A stretch of DNA of 64,000 nt from Siphonodentalium dalli (taxonomy: Eukaryota; Mollusca; Scaphopoda; Gadilida; Siphonodentaliidae). The stretch is from contig CP136061.1 of the NCBI GenBank assembly GCA_032622095.1, forward strand, positions 86,402,324 to 86,466,323, read 5' to 3'. The position numbers and the translations under genes are program-made. Below, one piece after another: positions 45,701-58,500 of this stretch; position 1 is the first letter of the stretch; every line of letters begins with the position of its first letter. The notes under the pieces were generated by a model. It ran no database searches. It was not told the origin of the DNA and saw nothing but the letters and a program-made list of their open reading frames with translations.

Positions 45701-48700
45701 CAGTATTCCCGATGGTAGTGAATAAATTCAATGAAATCATGTTTTCTTGAGATATTTCTTCTTTTTATTATAAGAAAACATTTGTGAAATATGAGAGTAT
45801 ACTTGTTGGCTTTAAAGATGGATTATCTCTTTAAATAGGTAACTTCCTGGGTATGAAATAAACGTACGAGTTGGAAATCCCTTCTCGGAAACGATTCTAT
45901 CAATTAATATGGGTATTATTTTTATATTATTATTATATTCAATTAATGGGACACTTCTTTGTTCTATAAATAGAACATTTAGATACAGACCTAAAGCTTG
46001 GTGCTCTGAATGAATGAGAGTCGCAAAATGTCTCCGATTGATTAGAACTATTGTAATATTTAGTGCAAATCAAGTAGACCTGGAGCGTGGCATATTCTTA
46101 TTTCAATGATGAAAATAATGAAATAAAAGACGGTCGTGAATAGAAGCACACTTATTGAATGGCAGAGTTATTTTATACCAAAAAAAATTTATATACACAT
46201 TTCCAGACAGGGGTCTTTGATTCGTATTTATTATTTCATACCCAGGAACTATATAGATCAAGTTGTAGAAGAGATAATCCACCTTAAAACAAGTCAGTTA
46301 AAAATAATATGATACAGTACAGATTAATACATAGGCCATACAAATGTGTTGAAATCACGCACATGAATTCTTGAAATAAAAAAATCTTTTCAGTGCGCAA
46401 CAAGTTCGATCCACATGATCTATACCAGCATTCACCCTAGTGCAGCATTAAAGATGCTACATGTATGCCAGTGCATTCTCATATATATGTGAGTGTCGTA
46501 AAGGGAGCCTCACATATATGAGGGAATGCACTTGCTTACAATGTCAAGGTAAATATTGTTAGGCCAATGCATTCTTTGATATATGCGAGGCTCTATATGG
46601 GAATAAAAGTCTCGTCAATTATGACCTTGATTGTTCTATATAAGTTTCTCAATTCACATGTCAGCCTGCCAATACGCACACGTAGTCATAGATATCCCAG
46701 TGCCGAATATAGAGCATATACAGTAGCAGTACAAATCACTACTAATTGAGGATGCTTGTGCCATCATTTTGATAGATGCTGGCACAGAAAGTCCCAAGAA
46801 CTGACTATTGTCGTGAATGCCAGCTGACTCGAAACCGCTGCATAGCTCAATTGAAAATGCTTTATCTTTAATTTTGAATCTCGATCGTTTCAGATCACAG
46901 TGGATGATCCTATTGTTATTGGCAATGAAGGTCAGGATAGCAGAGTCAACACACCTCAGCAAGGATCTCCTGCATCATCAACAGATAACGGAGAAGTTGC
47001 ATTGCCATTAGAAACTGCAGGACCATCTCAGTTAGACCTTAATGTAAGTTTCATGAGACCACACTGCTTGAACATGAGATGAGTACCACAACATTTTATG
47101 TAATTGCAAGCCTTGACATAGTATGTATGTCATTTGCAGAAAGGTCCACAGAGGGTGAATTTAGTGATGCTATCCCGCACAGCTGGCTAGCATCACATAA
47201 TTCACCCTTGGGGAATCTCTTTATGTCTAGGTGTCATCTTCTGGGAAGTATCTATAGTCTCAAAATAACAATGTTTTTAGTTACTTCTGTTCTGTATCTC
47301 CTAATTTGCAGTGCAATCTCAACAAGTGCCCATTTGTAAAATGATAGATCAGGTTAGATAAAAAAATAATTAATATTATACTAAAATATTTCTAATAATA
47401 CCTCGCAAATTTAAATACAAATAAGGTAGATAGCTTGTACAGAGGGGAAACATTGCCCATTGGTAATTCAAGCTGTAAATTTGTTCTTATAAAATTATTA
47501 ACTTTCAAAGCAACATCATGGTATTATTCAAGCTTCAAATTCTCAGGGTTCCCCCAAAGTTTAAAGGCACTGATGGATTTGGTTGTAGGTTATAATTTAG
47601 AAATAAAATTTACCAAATTTTATGAAAATTTCCTGAAGAAGATACAAACAGTATAGTAAAATGACAGTATGAATATGATATTATCCACAAAACACATTTG
47701 TGTGAGCCGAGCATTTGTTTATATACTGCACATAAATAGTGCGATACTCAACACCATGGCAATTTTGTTTTTGGGAGAGTAATTCACCATGGTCCATTCA
47801 ACACCAAAATATTGAGTGGCGAGGATTATCAAACGCTATATCGTATGTTTTGTAAATGAAAGTGTCAATGACACTGTAGCTCAAATTGGAAAGTGGAATA
47901 ATTTCATGTGTTACAGTCAATGGAGTGATTAGGAATGTGGAAAGTTGAAAGGCCTCATTATGCAAAGAGTAAAATCCAATATAGCCACTGACAGTCATGT
48001 TTTTTTTGCCGCATGACCCCAAAAAGACACGTTCCCATTTACATGTCATTGTTAACATCTATCACAAATGTCATGATGATCCGACAAAAGATACGACCTG
48101 TAGCCTGTGTCAAAGGATTTAGTCATATAAAGAGTAAAATCCAAGATGGCTGCTGGTGGCCATGTTTTTTGGGGCGAATGACCCCAAAATGACTCGTTTC
48201 CATCTACATGTCAATGTCAACAGCCTCATAATGATCTAACCAAAGGTACGACCTGCCGCCCATGCCAAAGTAAATTGTTGACGAGTCACACACAAGGACG
48301 ACAGATACCAATCCATGGCAATAGTTCAAACTTTACAAAGTAAAGTTGAGCTAAAAAAACATGGTGGCAGTTTTAACCAAAGTTCCATAGTGGCGTCTCC
48401 CCGGTGTTGAGTGTTTTGCTTTTCGCACACTCTTTATATACTTTACTGTAACAGAACATTGTTTTTGTTTACTAATGGGGGGTACGATCTACATGTAGCT
48501 GGAAAAAGGTGTGCCCAAAATATGGAATAATGCCCCAATTAGCACACATGAAGACATGCCTTCTTCGTGTATAGTAATATAGATATGTAACTTTACAAAT
48601 TCCTCATCATATGTGATCTGAGCAGTAAAATAATTTTATCAATGTCTATCTAATCTGACGATGTAGTCAGAAACATCATTAGAATGTATTTCTTTGTAGT

Positions 48701-49509
48701 CACACCTCATTCAGTTTTCCGCCTTTTAGCCCTCTCTGCTATGAGTGTCTCTTTTTGTGGTCTGGGTACCTTGCTCCTGATAGGGTTAATTCGCTTGGGA
48801 TCTTCTGGTACCCTCTCAAAAGGATCACCCATTCGAACGCCTGATGCTTGTTTTTCGTAGAGAACCTCCAGCAGAAGATTGTCAATGTAGTCATAAGTCT
48901 TGGACACTGGGACTGGTACTGCAGAATGTTGTTGTGTCGCTTTACTAAATGTCATTGTGTACCTTAAAATATAGGAATATATTAAAGTGTTATCTTTCTC
49001 TCACACAGCTTGTCCAGGAGATGTCAAGAGATGAGTTAATTGGCTTTGCACTTTCTGTGCTCTCAAGCGACCCGTCCCAGGCTCGATACCTCCATCAAGA
49101 CAGGACTCCGACGCCAACACCTGAAGTGCCAACTGAAATAAGGCACAATTTCTGCCGATGTGGACATTGTCGGCTTATGAATCCAGATGAACCATCTACA
49201 TGTTGCCGAAGACAGTTTGGCATCTGCACCACAATAAGTGATAGAATGCAGCATGGAAATTCTATCCTGAACAGAACCCTCTTAACACTAACCATTTGTA
49301 ATAGAAATAATATTCTGTCCATGGAAGATGAGCCATCAAACGCAAATTTGAGATATGCTGCATACACAAACTATGTTTTCTTAAAATGTGGCTACCTTGG
49401 ACCCAGACGGAGAATAGTTATTCCAAGTTGTATTGTTTGGATGATACGAGACCAGTTCCCTTCTCCAGATGGGACTTATACAGGATTTAAACCATCAAGA
49501 TACCACTGA
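42750..49509 (+). CDS. Cys-rich and P2X7-ballast domain protein, 4 exons, transposon accessory gene
   Basis: Exons 42750-43061, 44580-44705, 46894-47043 and 49009-49509; all introns are GT-AG in phase 0, giving 362 residues. The ATG (AAAAACATGGCG) has a good Kozak context. Residues about 26-72: CECTNTCN...GMCPCLSSQNFC...CTCGSKKMKCQNRP, a nine-Cys cluster reminiscent of pre-SET/CxC-type zinc modules. An acidic Asp/Ser stretch follows, then low-complexity linkers. Residues about 240-362 match the vertebrate P2X7 cytoplasmic ballast domain: FCRCGHCRLM, CCRRQFGIC, LRYAAYTNYVF, VIPSCIVWMIRDQFP and GTYTGF. In P2X7 this domain binds zinc and guanine nucleotide. There are no transmembrane segments, so this is not a receptor. 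Convergent with, and interleaved into, the transposase-like gene. Function in the element is unknown; DNA or protein binding is a guess. Confidence 0.85.
43062..44579 (+). other. Intron 1 of ballast gene, with small TIR element
   Basis: Donor GAG|GTGAGA and acceptor TTTTCAG. Contains a G homopolymer (about 43311-43323) and the TIR element at 43898-44287. No coding sequence seen. Confidence 0.7.
43898..44287. mobile_element. Small TIR element in intron
   Basis: Left TACTCTTGAGTGCCTAATAA and right TTATTAGGCACTCAAGAGTA are exact inverted repeats over 20 bp. The interior is made of 'gtacaggg.ggaataa'-type words. Related to 29352-29752. Confidence 0.75.
45024..45160. repeat. Hairpin repeat in intron 2 of ballast gene
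   Basis: Arms 'tttatacgtaatttatcaac...ctaaattctatttgagcctcgg' and their inverse fold into a hairpin of about 137 bp. Short 'gcattctcttatatat' foldbacks surround it (44805, 45230-45295) and recur at 46470-46600 and 52585. Confidence 0.65.
45816..46283. mobile_element. Diverged TTAA MITE family A copy
   Basis: Left AGATGGATTATCTCTTT after TTAA (45812-45815); right AGAGATAATCCACC before TTAA (46284-46287). The interior is diverged from the 16 and 31 kb copies, so this is an older insertion or subfamily. In intron 2 of the ballast gene. Confidence 0.75.
47105..47225. repeat. Foldback copy of 40438-40584 in intron 3
   Basis: 'gcaagccttgacatagtatg' and 'gagggtgaatttagtgatgc' with the inverse 'gcatcacataattcaccctt'. 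Non-coding. Confidence 0.6.
47945..48360. repeat. Copy of the 170-bp dispersed tandem repeat
   Basis: Same words as 35400-35885, ending with 'gcaatagttcaaactttaca', a short hairpin. In intron 3 of the ballast gene, just beyond the transposase 3' end. Confidence 0.7.
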
Positions 49510-52500
49510 GAACATAAGTAATACTACATTGTGGTGTACAAGTTTGCAGTTGAAGTGTGTTGTATATAACATTTTTTAAATATTATAATCTTGTTCTCAT
49601 AATCATCAACCACAAGAGTACAAGACAGAGCGTCGACTATGGCTTGGTTCCACTCTGTTGTACTTGCAGTACCATGTTTTCAACATTTTTTTGATAAAAA
49701 AAATTCACCACAACTGAACTGCGAGTACACCATAGTCCCAAGACATTGTTATTTTTTAATTACTTGGTTTCCAGATTGCCCTACCCAAAAAGATGTCATT
49801 CAAACAATTTTTTTTTATTCCCGCTAAATGTGACTATTAATCGAGCTCTATTAGAAAATAAATTAGAAAAAAATGTTAAAATAAATAATAAAATTTATTG
49901 AACAGCGAAGGCTGTCACTGATGTTTATGGTATGCTACATGAGTGCTAGTAAAAACATTCGGAGACAACTAAATGTACCAGATATTCCAATGGGTATGTT
50001 GAAAATCAATGACAACATGGCGTTAGTTGATATTTTTTATTATCTATCCGTATCTTACTCTATAGACATCTCAAAATAAAAAAATATATATTTGCCTGTG
50101 CATGTGGACATCGTCAAAGCATAGACAATCTGGTTTTGATGAGGAAATTATTAAGCGGCAAATATATTATTTCTCCTTACGTTAATTGTTTTTCCTCCCC
50201 TACTCTTGAATAAAACAATCTGTAACCCAAGTAATAAAATGCCTATTAATGCATCCGGACAATGTTTTGAAGCTCACCTCAATGTTCCATCTTTCGTCTT
50301 CGCTTGTGGTCTCTCAAGATGCCTGTTGTGATCGATTGCTGCTAACTGGTTTCTCATTTTGTAACTGACATAACTGGAATGAAGAATAAAACGTTTTCCA
50401 ATTATATGTATGGCGAATTAGATATTATGGCAATGAACTTTCTGATATTTATTACACACTTGTTCCTAGCTGTTCCATATTTACTAATCCGTATGCAACG
50501 TACGTTCCATACGCATCTCGTTGACGTAAAATGACGTACATGACGTTCACCTCAACCACGAAACTGGAACTATTTAACTAAAAAAATCATGATAGATGAC
50601 AAACACGCCATGTATGAGCCTAAATAAACCTTCTAATCCTGTATTTTTAATGCACGGATTCTAGGATGCGAAGCGTGTAATAAACACAGAACGACACTAT
50701 GTGTAAATGGGTTTGTCGATGGGTTTGTCGTGCTGTCGCGGAAGGATAGAACTCGAGGCGCAAGCGCCTCTCGTTCTATCCTGACGCGACAGCACTCGTG
50801 CCGTATTGACAAATCCATTTACACATCGTGTCGTTCTGTGTATGTATTTTTAATGCACTGACTATAGGACGCGAAGCGTGTAATAAACACAGAACGACAT
50901 GATGTGTAAATGGGTTTGTCGATACGGCACTCGTGCTGTCGCGGAAGGATAGAACTCGAGGCGCTTGCGCCTCTTGTTCTATCCTTCCGCGACAGCATTC
51001 GAGTGCTGTATCGACAAACCCATTTACACATCGTGTCGTTCTGTGTATGTATGTGTTCCATGTCTATGTTTACCAGCTGCTACTTAGTCTCTTTGACCTA
51101 TGGCATATCCAAGTTTACAAGCATGGCCATGATGATATCCACTAAATATTTAAAAATGATATCTTTATATGATGCGGATTCGTTCAGCCCTAAAATATGT
51201 CAGAATATACACAACCATCAGACCAGGTATTTCAACATTGCGAGTGAATTTGGAAATATATAAATACTACTCACTTAAATGCCATCCTCTTGGGGCAATA
51301 CATTAGGATTAGTGAGTGGAAGAGCTCCAAGTGGCTAGTATGCCTGAAACACAATACATAATAATGTGAGAATTAAACCATACATTGCATACAAGGATCA
51401 TACAATGTACAATGTAAGTTTTCGACATAATTCTTTAGCAAAACCCATGTATAACTAGTTTGCATGTAATGTGTTTTTCGTTTAAATATAATAAAACTTT
51501 TGTCTTGAAAATGTTACTCCACATTTTATTTCATCAACTTTGTTGCAAGTTCAGACCCACTCTGGTACTTACTTCCCTATGCTAATACCTTATGAAATTT
51601 ATTTTAGTTATAAACCCTTCCAATACCGTCCACATCACTCAAAATGAGAAACATTGGTTTAGTGATAAAACTATGGGTTTAGGAAATCTTGCCCTATCAT
51701 CATTCCATTTCTCATGGCATGATCCACACTATGAGTCTTGGGATGATGTTAACCTCAGTGATTTCAGAATAGGTCACACTAATACAATGGGAAGGAAACT
51801 AATTATCATATTAACCCTCAGACTATAAATAATTCCCAAAGTTGCAGGCAATAGCATTCCCCTTGAAAAAGAACAGACTATCACGCCTTGGTAGATCCCA
51901 CATGCCTTCAGTTCAAATCAGTACTTAACCCTTCCATGACTGGAGCTTCCTGAATTACATTGGCCTAAATGTAAACAATATTTAATTTGACCCTTTAAAG
52001 GGGTACTGTACGCCATTTTCATTAAATTTCCGGTGACAACAACGATCTAATATCGATAATATATAGAAACATAAGTAATTTGAGTCGAAGATGTATTCTG
52101 TAAACGTTCAGGTTAATAGGTTATCTTAAAATTTAATAATTTAAAAGTTAATAATTTGATATAAATTGAATTTATGACTGGAGCCATAAAATGGCGTCAA
52201 TTAAATTACGAATTACCGTAATCAAAAATAGTAATTGAGGGATACTGGATTTTTAAACCGATCGCACACACGATTGCTTAAAATATTATGATGATACGGG
52301 GAGAACACTCAAGCCACTCACTGACTAGCGACGGTACAATAACTTAAATGATTATATGGGACTAGTATGCATATAATATAACTTTCATTTGATTCATTTG
52401 GTTGAAAACTTTACAAAAATTACTCGACAACGACAATTTGTATTTTTGCATTCCGGTAAATTTGTCATCCGTAACATGACTTCGTACTCAACAGACTTTC

Positions 52501-55500
52501 AAATAATGGAAAAATTGTTACCTTATTCTCCGACTCGGAGACTATAGAAACCAACAACAACATGTGGCGTACAGTACCCCTTTAAGCCAGTGCATTCTCT
52601 TTATATGCGAGGCTCTCTGTGGGAGACTATCATTTTCAATAGAATCCACAGGGTCTTTAATGCTACACCTGCACAACTTTTCTTGTGTTTGTTTATATTA
52701 TGATGGTAAACATAAAGAGCGATCTTTGTTGGTGAATACCTGATATGGAACTAATAAAGAGCGTTTATGCTATTTGTGTGTGATTAGCCAGTGGCATTGT
52801 GCTGTCTTCTGTAACACAATCAGGCTCTTGCTTATGTAAAATATAGTAGGTCTTTATGATAACATGCTGTTTACGTGATGGTCATGGTATATATGAACGG
52901 AACTGTATGCGTTTTAATGTTTTTCTGTTTACGGTGTTTGGAACAAATATGAATATTTTCGACAATTAAGGCTGCACGTGCCTTTAATATCTTTAGCTAC
53001 AGTTTCTCACCTGAAGTTCTTTACATAAGCCATATTGTCCAAGACTGACTTTGCAAACACAATTTCCCTCAATGTCTGAGCTTGTGGCGATCCTTTCTTG
53101 ATCCAAGGCTTGTTGCCACGGTCTTTGGCAGGCAGAGGTATTGCATGACCACATTTCCCTGGGGTAAGTCCTTCCATGTCTACCCATTTGTGCTTATTCT
53201 GGACATGGTGCATTATTTTTGTCCATGAAGCCTACAAGGAAGTAACATACGCTTTATGTTGATAAATACTTGTGATGGGACAGATGACAGCAAGTGCCAA
53301 ACTCTTTCTCTTTGCCAATGAATGGACATCACTTTAAAACAAGTAGTTCTAAACAGGGACACAAGTAAGTAGAGGGTCTTTGTTGAACAATTGGAGGGGG
53401 TGGGGGTGTCCACCTTGTAATTGAAACTGCACACCCCGACCTCAATAGATCATTCCTCATAACCTCTCAACTAGACCAAACTAAATTACAACCGGTGCTT
53501 CTAGCTCTCCAAATGTTGGAAATTTATCAAAACCGTATGATAACACCAGCATAGAAGTGTTATTACATGTAACGTATGAATCTATATCCAAGTACCAAAC
53601 ATTAATTCCCAGCATAGATATATTCATAGCATAGAAAGGGTGGGTGCGGGAGTTTTAAATATCCAATCTCTGACCCTATTTGAACCAAATGTAAAACCCA
53701 ATCCATGAGATGCATTGATGTAGTAATAACAAAGGGTATATTATGGAAGATACTGGCTTGGAGAGACAAGGAGTGATGACTATGGCTCCACCAGCTAAAA
53801 CAGCCCAAAAGAAGTGACATAAGTTCCTGCGTAATTATGGCACAGTGCTAATTCTAGAAAACAAAAACTACCTTCATCACCCTTTCATCCCCTTTGCAGT
53901 GCTCAGCACACCACCACAGGTGTCTCTTGATGGATCCAATCCATAGAAGAAGGTCTTTGTTTGCTTTCAATCTTCCTACCTGTGAAAGCATACATGAATC
54001 ATCTAAGTTGAAGTCAAGAGTAGTGGGCCCAGTATAAATGTCTGTGATGGCCAAGGCTACTACCATACTTTTTAGTTATATTTGAAATAAATGGCATATA
54101 GCCAATTAAAATAACTTTGATGAAAACATGTGTCCAGGAGGTTTCATTCTTCGCTCAACTCTAGAGTATCTCATATCTACTGTGACTTCTGAATTGGACC
54201 ATGTCCAAATATTTTTGAAAAAAATCGCAATCAGATGTCGCACTCATTGAATTTATTATAGGGTATGACGAAAATATTTAGTCTTGCAAACAACAAAATC
54301 CAAATGCCATAATGATATAAAGTTGTCGGGCCTGATTTTTTGTGTACAGCTGTCACACGTGACAGTAAATACATAATTAGCCACCCCCCCCCCCCCCCCC
54401 CTCGTTCAACTAAACATACTATTTTTTATTTATTTTAAAAATTGATTAAAAGTATCGTAGACAATTATTACCAAGAACATAAATTACAGACCTTGATGAT
54501 CTTCTTTGAAATAGTCTTGGCAACATGCCACAAGTCATACTGGTGGAGTATCGGCTTATAAATAGTTTCCTTCTCTGAAATAAAAGAGGAAACCATGTGC
54601 ATAATGCCCGTTTAAAGGTACTCAATCCGATCAGACCCTCATATAATTACTATTTCTTTGGCTTCGGGGGTAAATAAAATAATTGATTCGAGTCGAGGAA
54701 CCTACCAATCAACGCTCAGGGTGATCAGATATCAATATTTTAAGTTTTGTTATCTCTATTTTTTCTGTCCAAGAACACGACGTCAAAAGGATGTTCTCGG
54801 TCAAAATTGCATTATTATTACTACTTGATTTTAGATTTATCCATACTTGTCTGTTTGAATAAGTGTTTTTGTTGTACACATCTCGAGAAAATTACAAATT
54901 GACGAGCATTTATTAGTACACATCTTGAGAATATTGCAAATTTCAAAAATCAATATCTAATAACTCTGAGCTTTGATTGATGGGTTCCTCGACTCGAATC
55001 AAATATTTTTACCCCTGAAGCCAAAGAAATAGTAATTTAGGGGTGCTTAATTGGATTGAGTACCTTTAAAACTCTTTTCTGCCAACAAGTACAAACCCGT
55101 ACAAATTTCAGCATATCAATGAATCCAATGAAGGAAACAGATAATTTGTTCTTCAATTCTGATTATTCATGAATGAGATATCATTGTAGATGCATGTATT
55201 AACAGATAGAAGGAAAACCACTATGAGTCACTGATTGGTGGTATGAATCTTTTGAGAAGTTCTTGATTTGAACTCAATTGGTGTCTGTCAATTTTGAAAG
55301 ACATTTTGTGAATGAGAGAAACTGCACATCACTAAGAAAAGAAAGTTTATCCAAATATTAATGTGCAAGCAAGTGATTACTTACTCATAGTACTTCTAAT
55401 TTGAGTATGTCCATCTGTTACGAGTTCCTTCACCGTTCGCTTACTCATGACCTCTGCCATAGCCAGATCGAATCCCCTTTTCTCCATGGTCACACTGTTG

Positions 55501-58500
55501 TAGTTGGTCTCCCGGCAATCCACCACCTTCAAGCACACTATCTCTTTTGTCTCCGAATTCATTAGACTATATGAACAGTACATTGCTGAGTGACCTGGTG
55601 AATCATTCCGTCCATCACCAGCTAGGATCAATTCAGAATCATCCTTGGTCAAAATTTGCTCTTGCATATTGTTGAAATACTTATTTACAGCAGGAGCAAC
55701 GTATTTGGACTGTATCCTGAAAGAGATAACGCAATTGAATCTAAAAATGCTCCTCAGACCAAAGAAAACAATATTTATATTAATTATTTTGGATTTGCCT
55801 ACCGACCTTATTTAAACCCCCTACTCTAAAGTTTTTAGCTCAACTTTGTAAAGTTTGAGCTATTGCCATGGCTTTGTCGTCCGTGTGTGCGTGTGTATGT
55901 AAGGCGTCAACAATGCAGGCTACATGTCGTACCTTTGGTCGGATCATTATGAAATTTGTCATAGCTGTTGACAACAACATTTAGACCAGAATGATTAATT
56001 TTGGGGTCATTCGGGAAAAAAACATGGCCGCCAATGGCCATCTTGGATTTTAAAATTCAATCCATTAGCACGGGCTACAGGCCGTACTGTTTATCTGATC
56101 ATCATCATGCATGTTAATATTGATATGTAGATGGGAACGAGTAATTTTGGGGTCATTCGGCCCAAAAACATGGCCGCCAGCAGCCATCTTGGATTTTACT
56201 CTTTGTATGACTAATTCTTTAGCACGGGCTACATGTCATACTTTTAGTCTGATCATCATAAAATTTGTCATGAATGTTAATAATGACATGTAGATGGGAA
56301 CGAGTCATTCGGCCAAAAAACATGGCCGCCAGCAGCCATCTGGGATTTTACTCTTTGTATGACTAAATTCTTTAGATTCTTTAAAAATCTATTGAGTAAA
56401 ATACGCACATGAAAAGTCATAACAATATGTCAAAATGAAAACTGAAAATTTCAGCCTACCTACCGACCCTACTTTTTTCCCGATTGTAACCCAAACCAGA
56501 CATTTAATTTTGTTTGGCCTCATACATTTCTTGTCTTTTAAAGATGGATTATCTCTTCCTGCAACAAGTTTTGAATAGTTTCCTGGGTATTAAATAATAG
56601 CTATGAACCGAAGACCCCTCCCGGGAATATTGATCTTATTTCTAATATTTTAGGGGGAGGGGGTATAAGCCACAGTGTCATTGGGGGGGGGGTATATCAA
56701 GCATGTTACTAGCATCTGTGTTTCTGTTAATGAGTGTTCTGCTAATATTCTGATACCCCCATATGCTTTTCATTAAGTAGCGTTCACACAAAGCATAATG
56801 AAAACACATATTACAAAAATGTTTACCTGTAAAAGGTCTGGTGCGATATGAAACCCAATTTAAGAAATTTTGCCATCAGTGCAATTTTCTGGTAATGGTT
56901 TCCAGACGTCAATGCTGCAGCAGGTAGCAGCAAATTTCCTGCTCGCATCCCTTCACACAAGGGTTGTGAATGCCACTCTCTGTTTACATGGCTGGTGTCT
57001 GAAGTGCAGCTCCATGACACACAGAGACAGGTACCCTGCATTCTGTTGTGAAATATAATTTCTGCAGAGCAGGTACGGCATTCTGTTCCAACACATCCCT
57101 TCAGCAACTTGATAAGACATTCTGTGAAGGCGATGCATTTGGCTGCTTTGATGCATCCTTCTTTAGACATTTTAGTCTCAAGGTGGGCTTTTTTTAGTCT
57201 TCTCTTTTTTGCCACCCCTTCTTCAAAATCCCAGCCGGGGTCATCAAACATTATATTTGAGGCATCAAACTCTCTGGAAAAGAAGAACATACAAACTATT
57301 TTCTGTATCCATTGTAAAACGTATTTGTCAATGTGAACCTGGTGATATGCAATTGGAACTACATTTGTTGTACCGGTAGCTCCCATCTAGGGCAATTCTA
57401 AACTTTCATGTAAATTTTAAAAACAATTCCCTAATTTCAGCCATAAGTCTTCAACTCGGGAATGTTATTTTATATGTTTCAGCTTTCATAGAAATATATA
57501 TTACAGTACAATGAAAAATTGTCATGGAAATAATTTTTGTCAGTACATGTATTCAGCTAACCAAAATCTTATGTATACTGGTAGCTTGACAATCAGAGGA
57601 TTTCCCTGATGCAGGGGCTATATGATCCCTGACAGGGGTGCTTTAGAATCCTGTAAGCAACTGGAATGACCAATGTGGATTTTCTAGACCAAATATGAGT
57701 AGATTTGGTTGACTTTGTCAAAGTTATCTCACGATCGGTCATACAATTGCTAGAAATAGACAACTAACTAATGAATTGAATCAGTTGACATTGTTTGTTC
57801 AAGTTAGCTACATGTAATAGTCATAAAATTGATAAATACTTTTGATAATACTTTTGTTTCATAGAAGCTGAACTACTGCATGTAGTGTGCACTTGAATAA
57901 CATAGACCAGGCTTTCAACATACTGCAGATGAAGCATTTCACGAACTATGTCAATATAGACAAATAGACTTTCAAAAGTGTATAACCTTCGGCTGCACTC
58001 ACCCTAGTGAAGGATATGTGGAATCATTCTCATCATCATCATCACTATCTGTGTCTATGCCACGAACATCACCTTCACGTACATATCCTGCAGACCTGTG
58101 AAATGAGTAACATTAAACAAAATATTCCTCAATCTTTTGATGCATTCATGTTGTATGATTACAAATTAGTATCACGGGAATCCAGATACACAAATTTGGA
58201 CTAAATGGGAAGCCTGTATTAAATGAACTGAACCTGTACAGTAGAATAACTTCCAACCACTTCTTGCAAAAATTCCGAAACTAACAAAAGCTATGCTTCC
58301 TAGTAAAATATTGAGTCCTCAAATCTGTATGAATTCTAATTCATGCCTGTTCTTGTTGCTGTGATGCTATTTTATAAAGTGAAAGATTCCACTTCCATAG
58401 AAATTATTTAATAGTGTGAGAAAATGAATTCAGTAACCTTCATAATGACAGTTGGGTTAGACCAATAGTACACTATTAGCTGAGCAATCATCAGATGTGA

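Noticed and set aside
53400-54420. C and G homopolymer tracts as regulatory sites
   Set aside because: Such runs (for example near 54384-54400, 43311-43323 and 25170-25184) are common slippage tracts, and nothing else marks them as functional.
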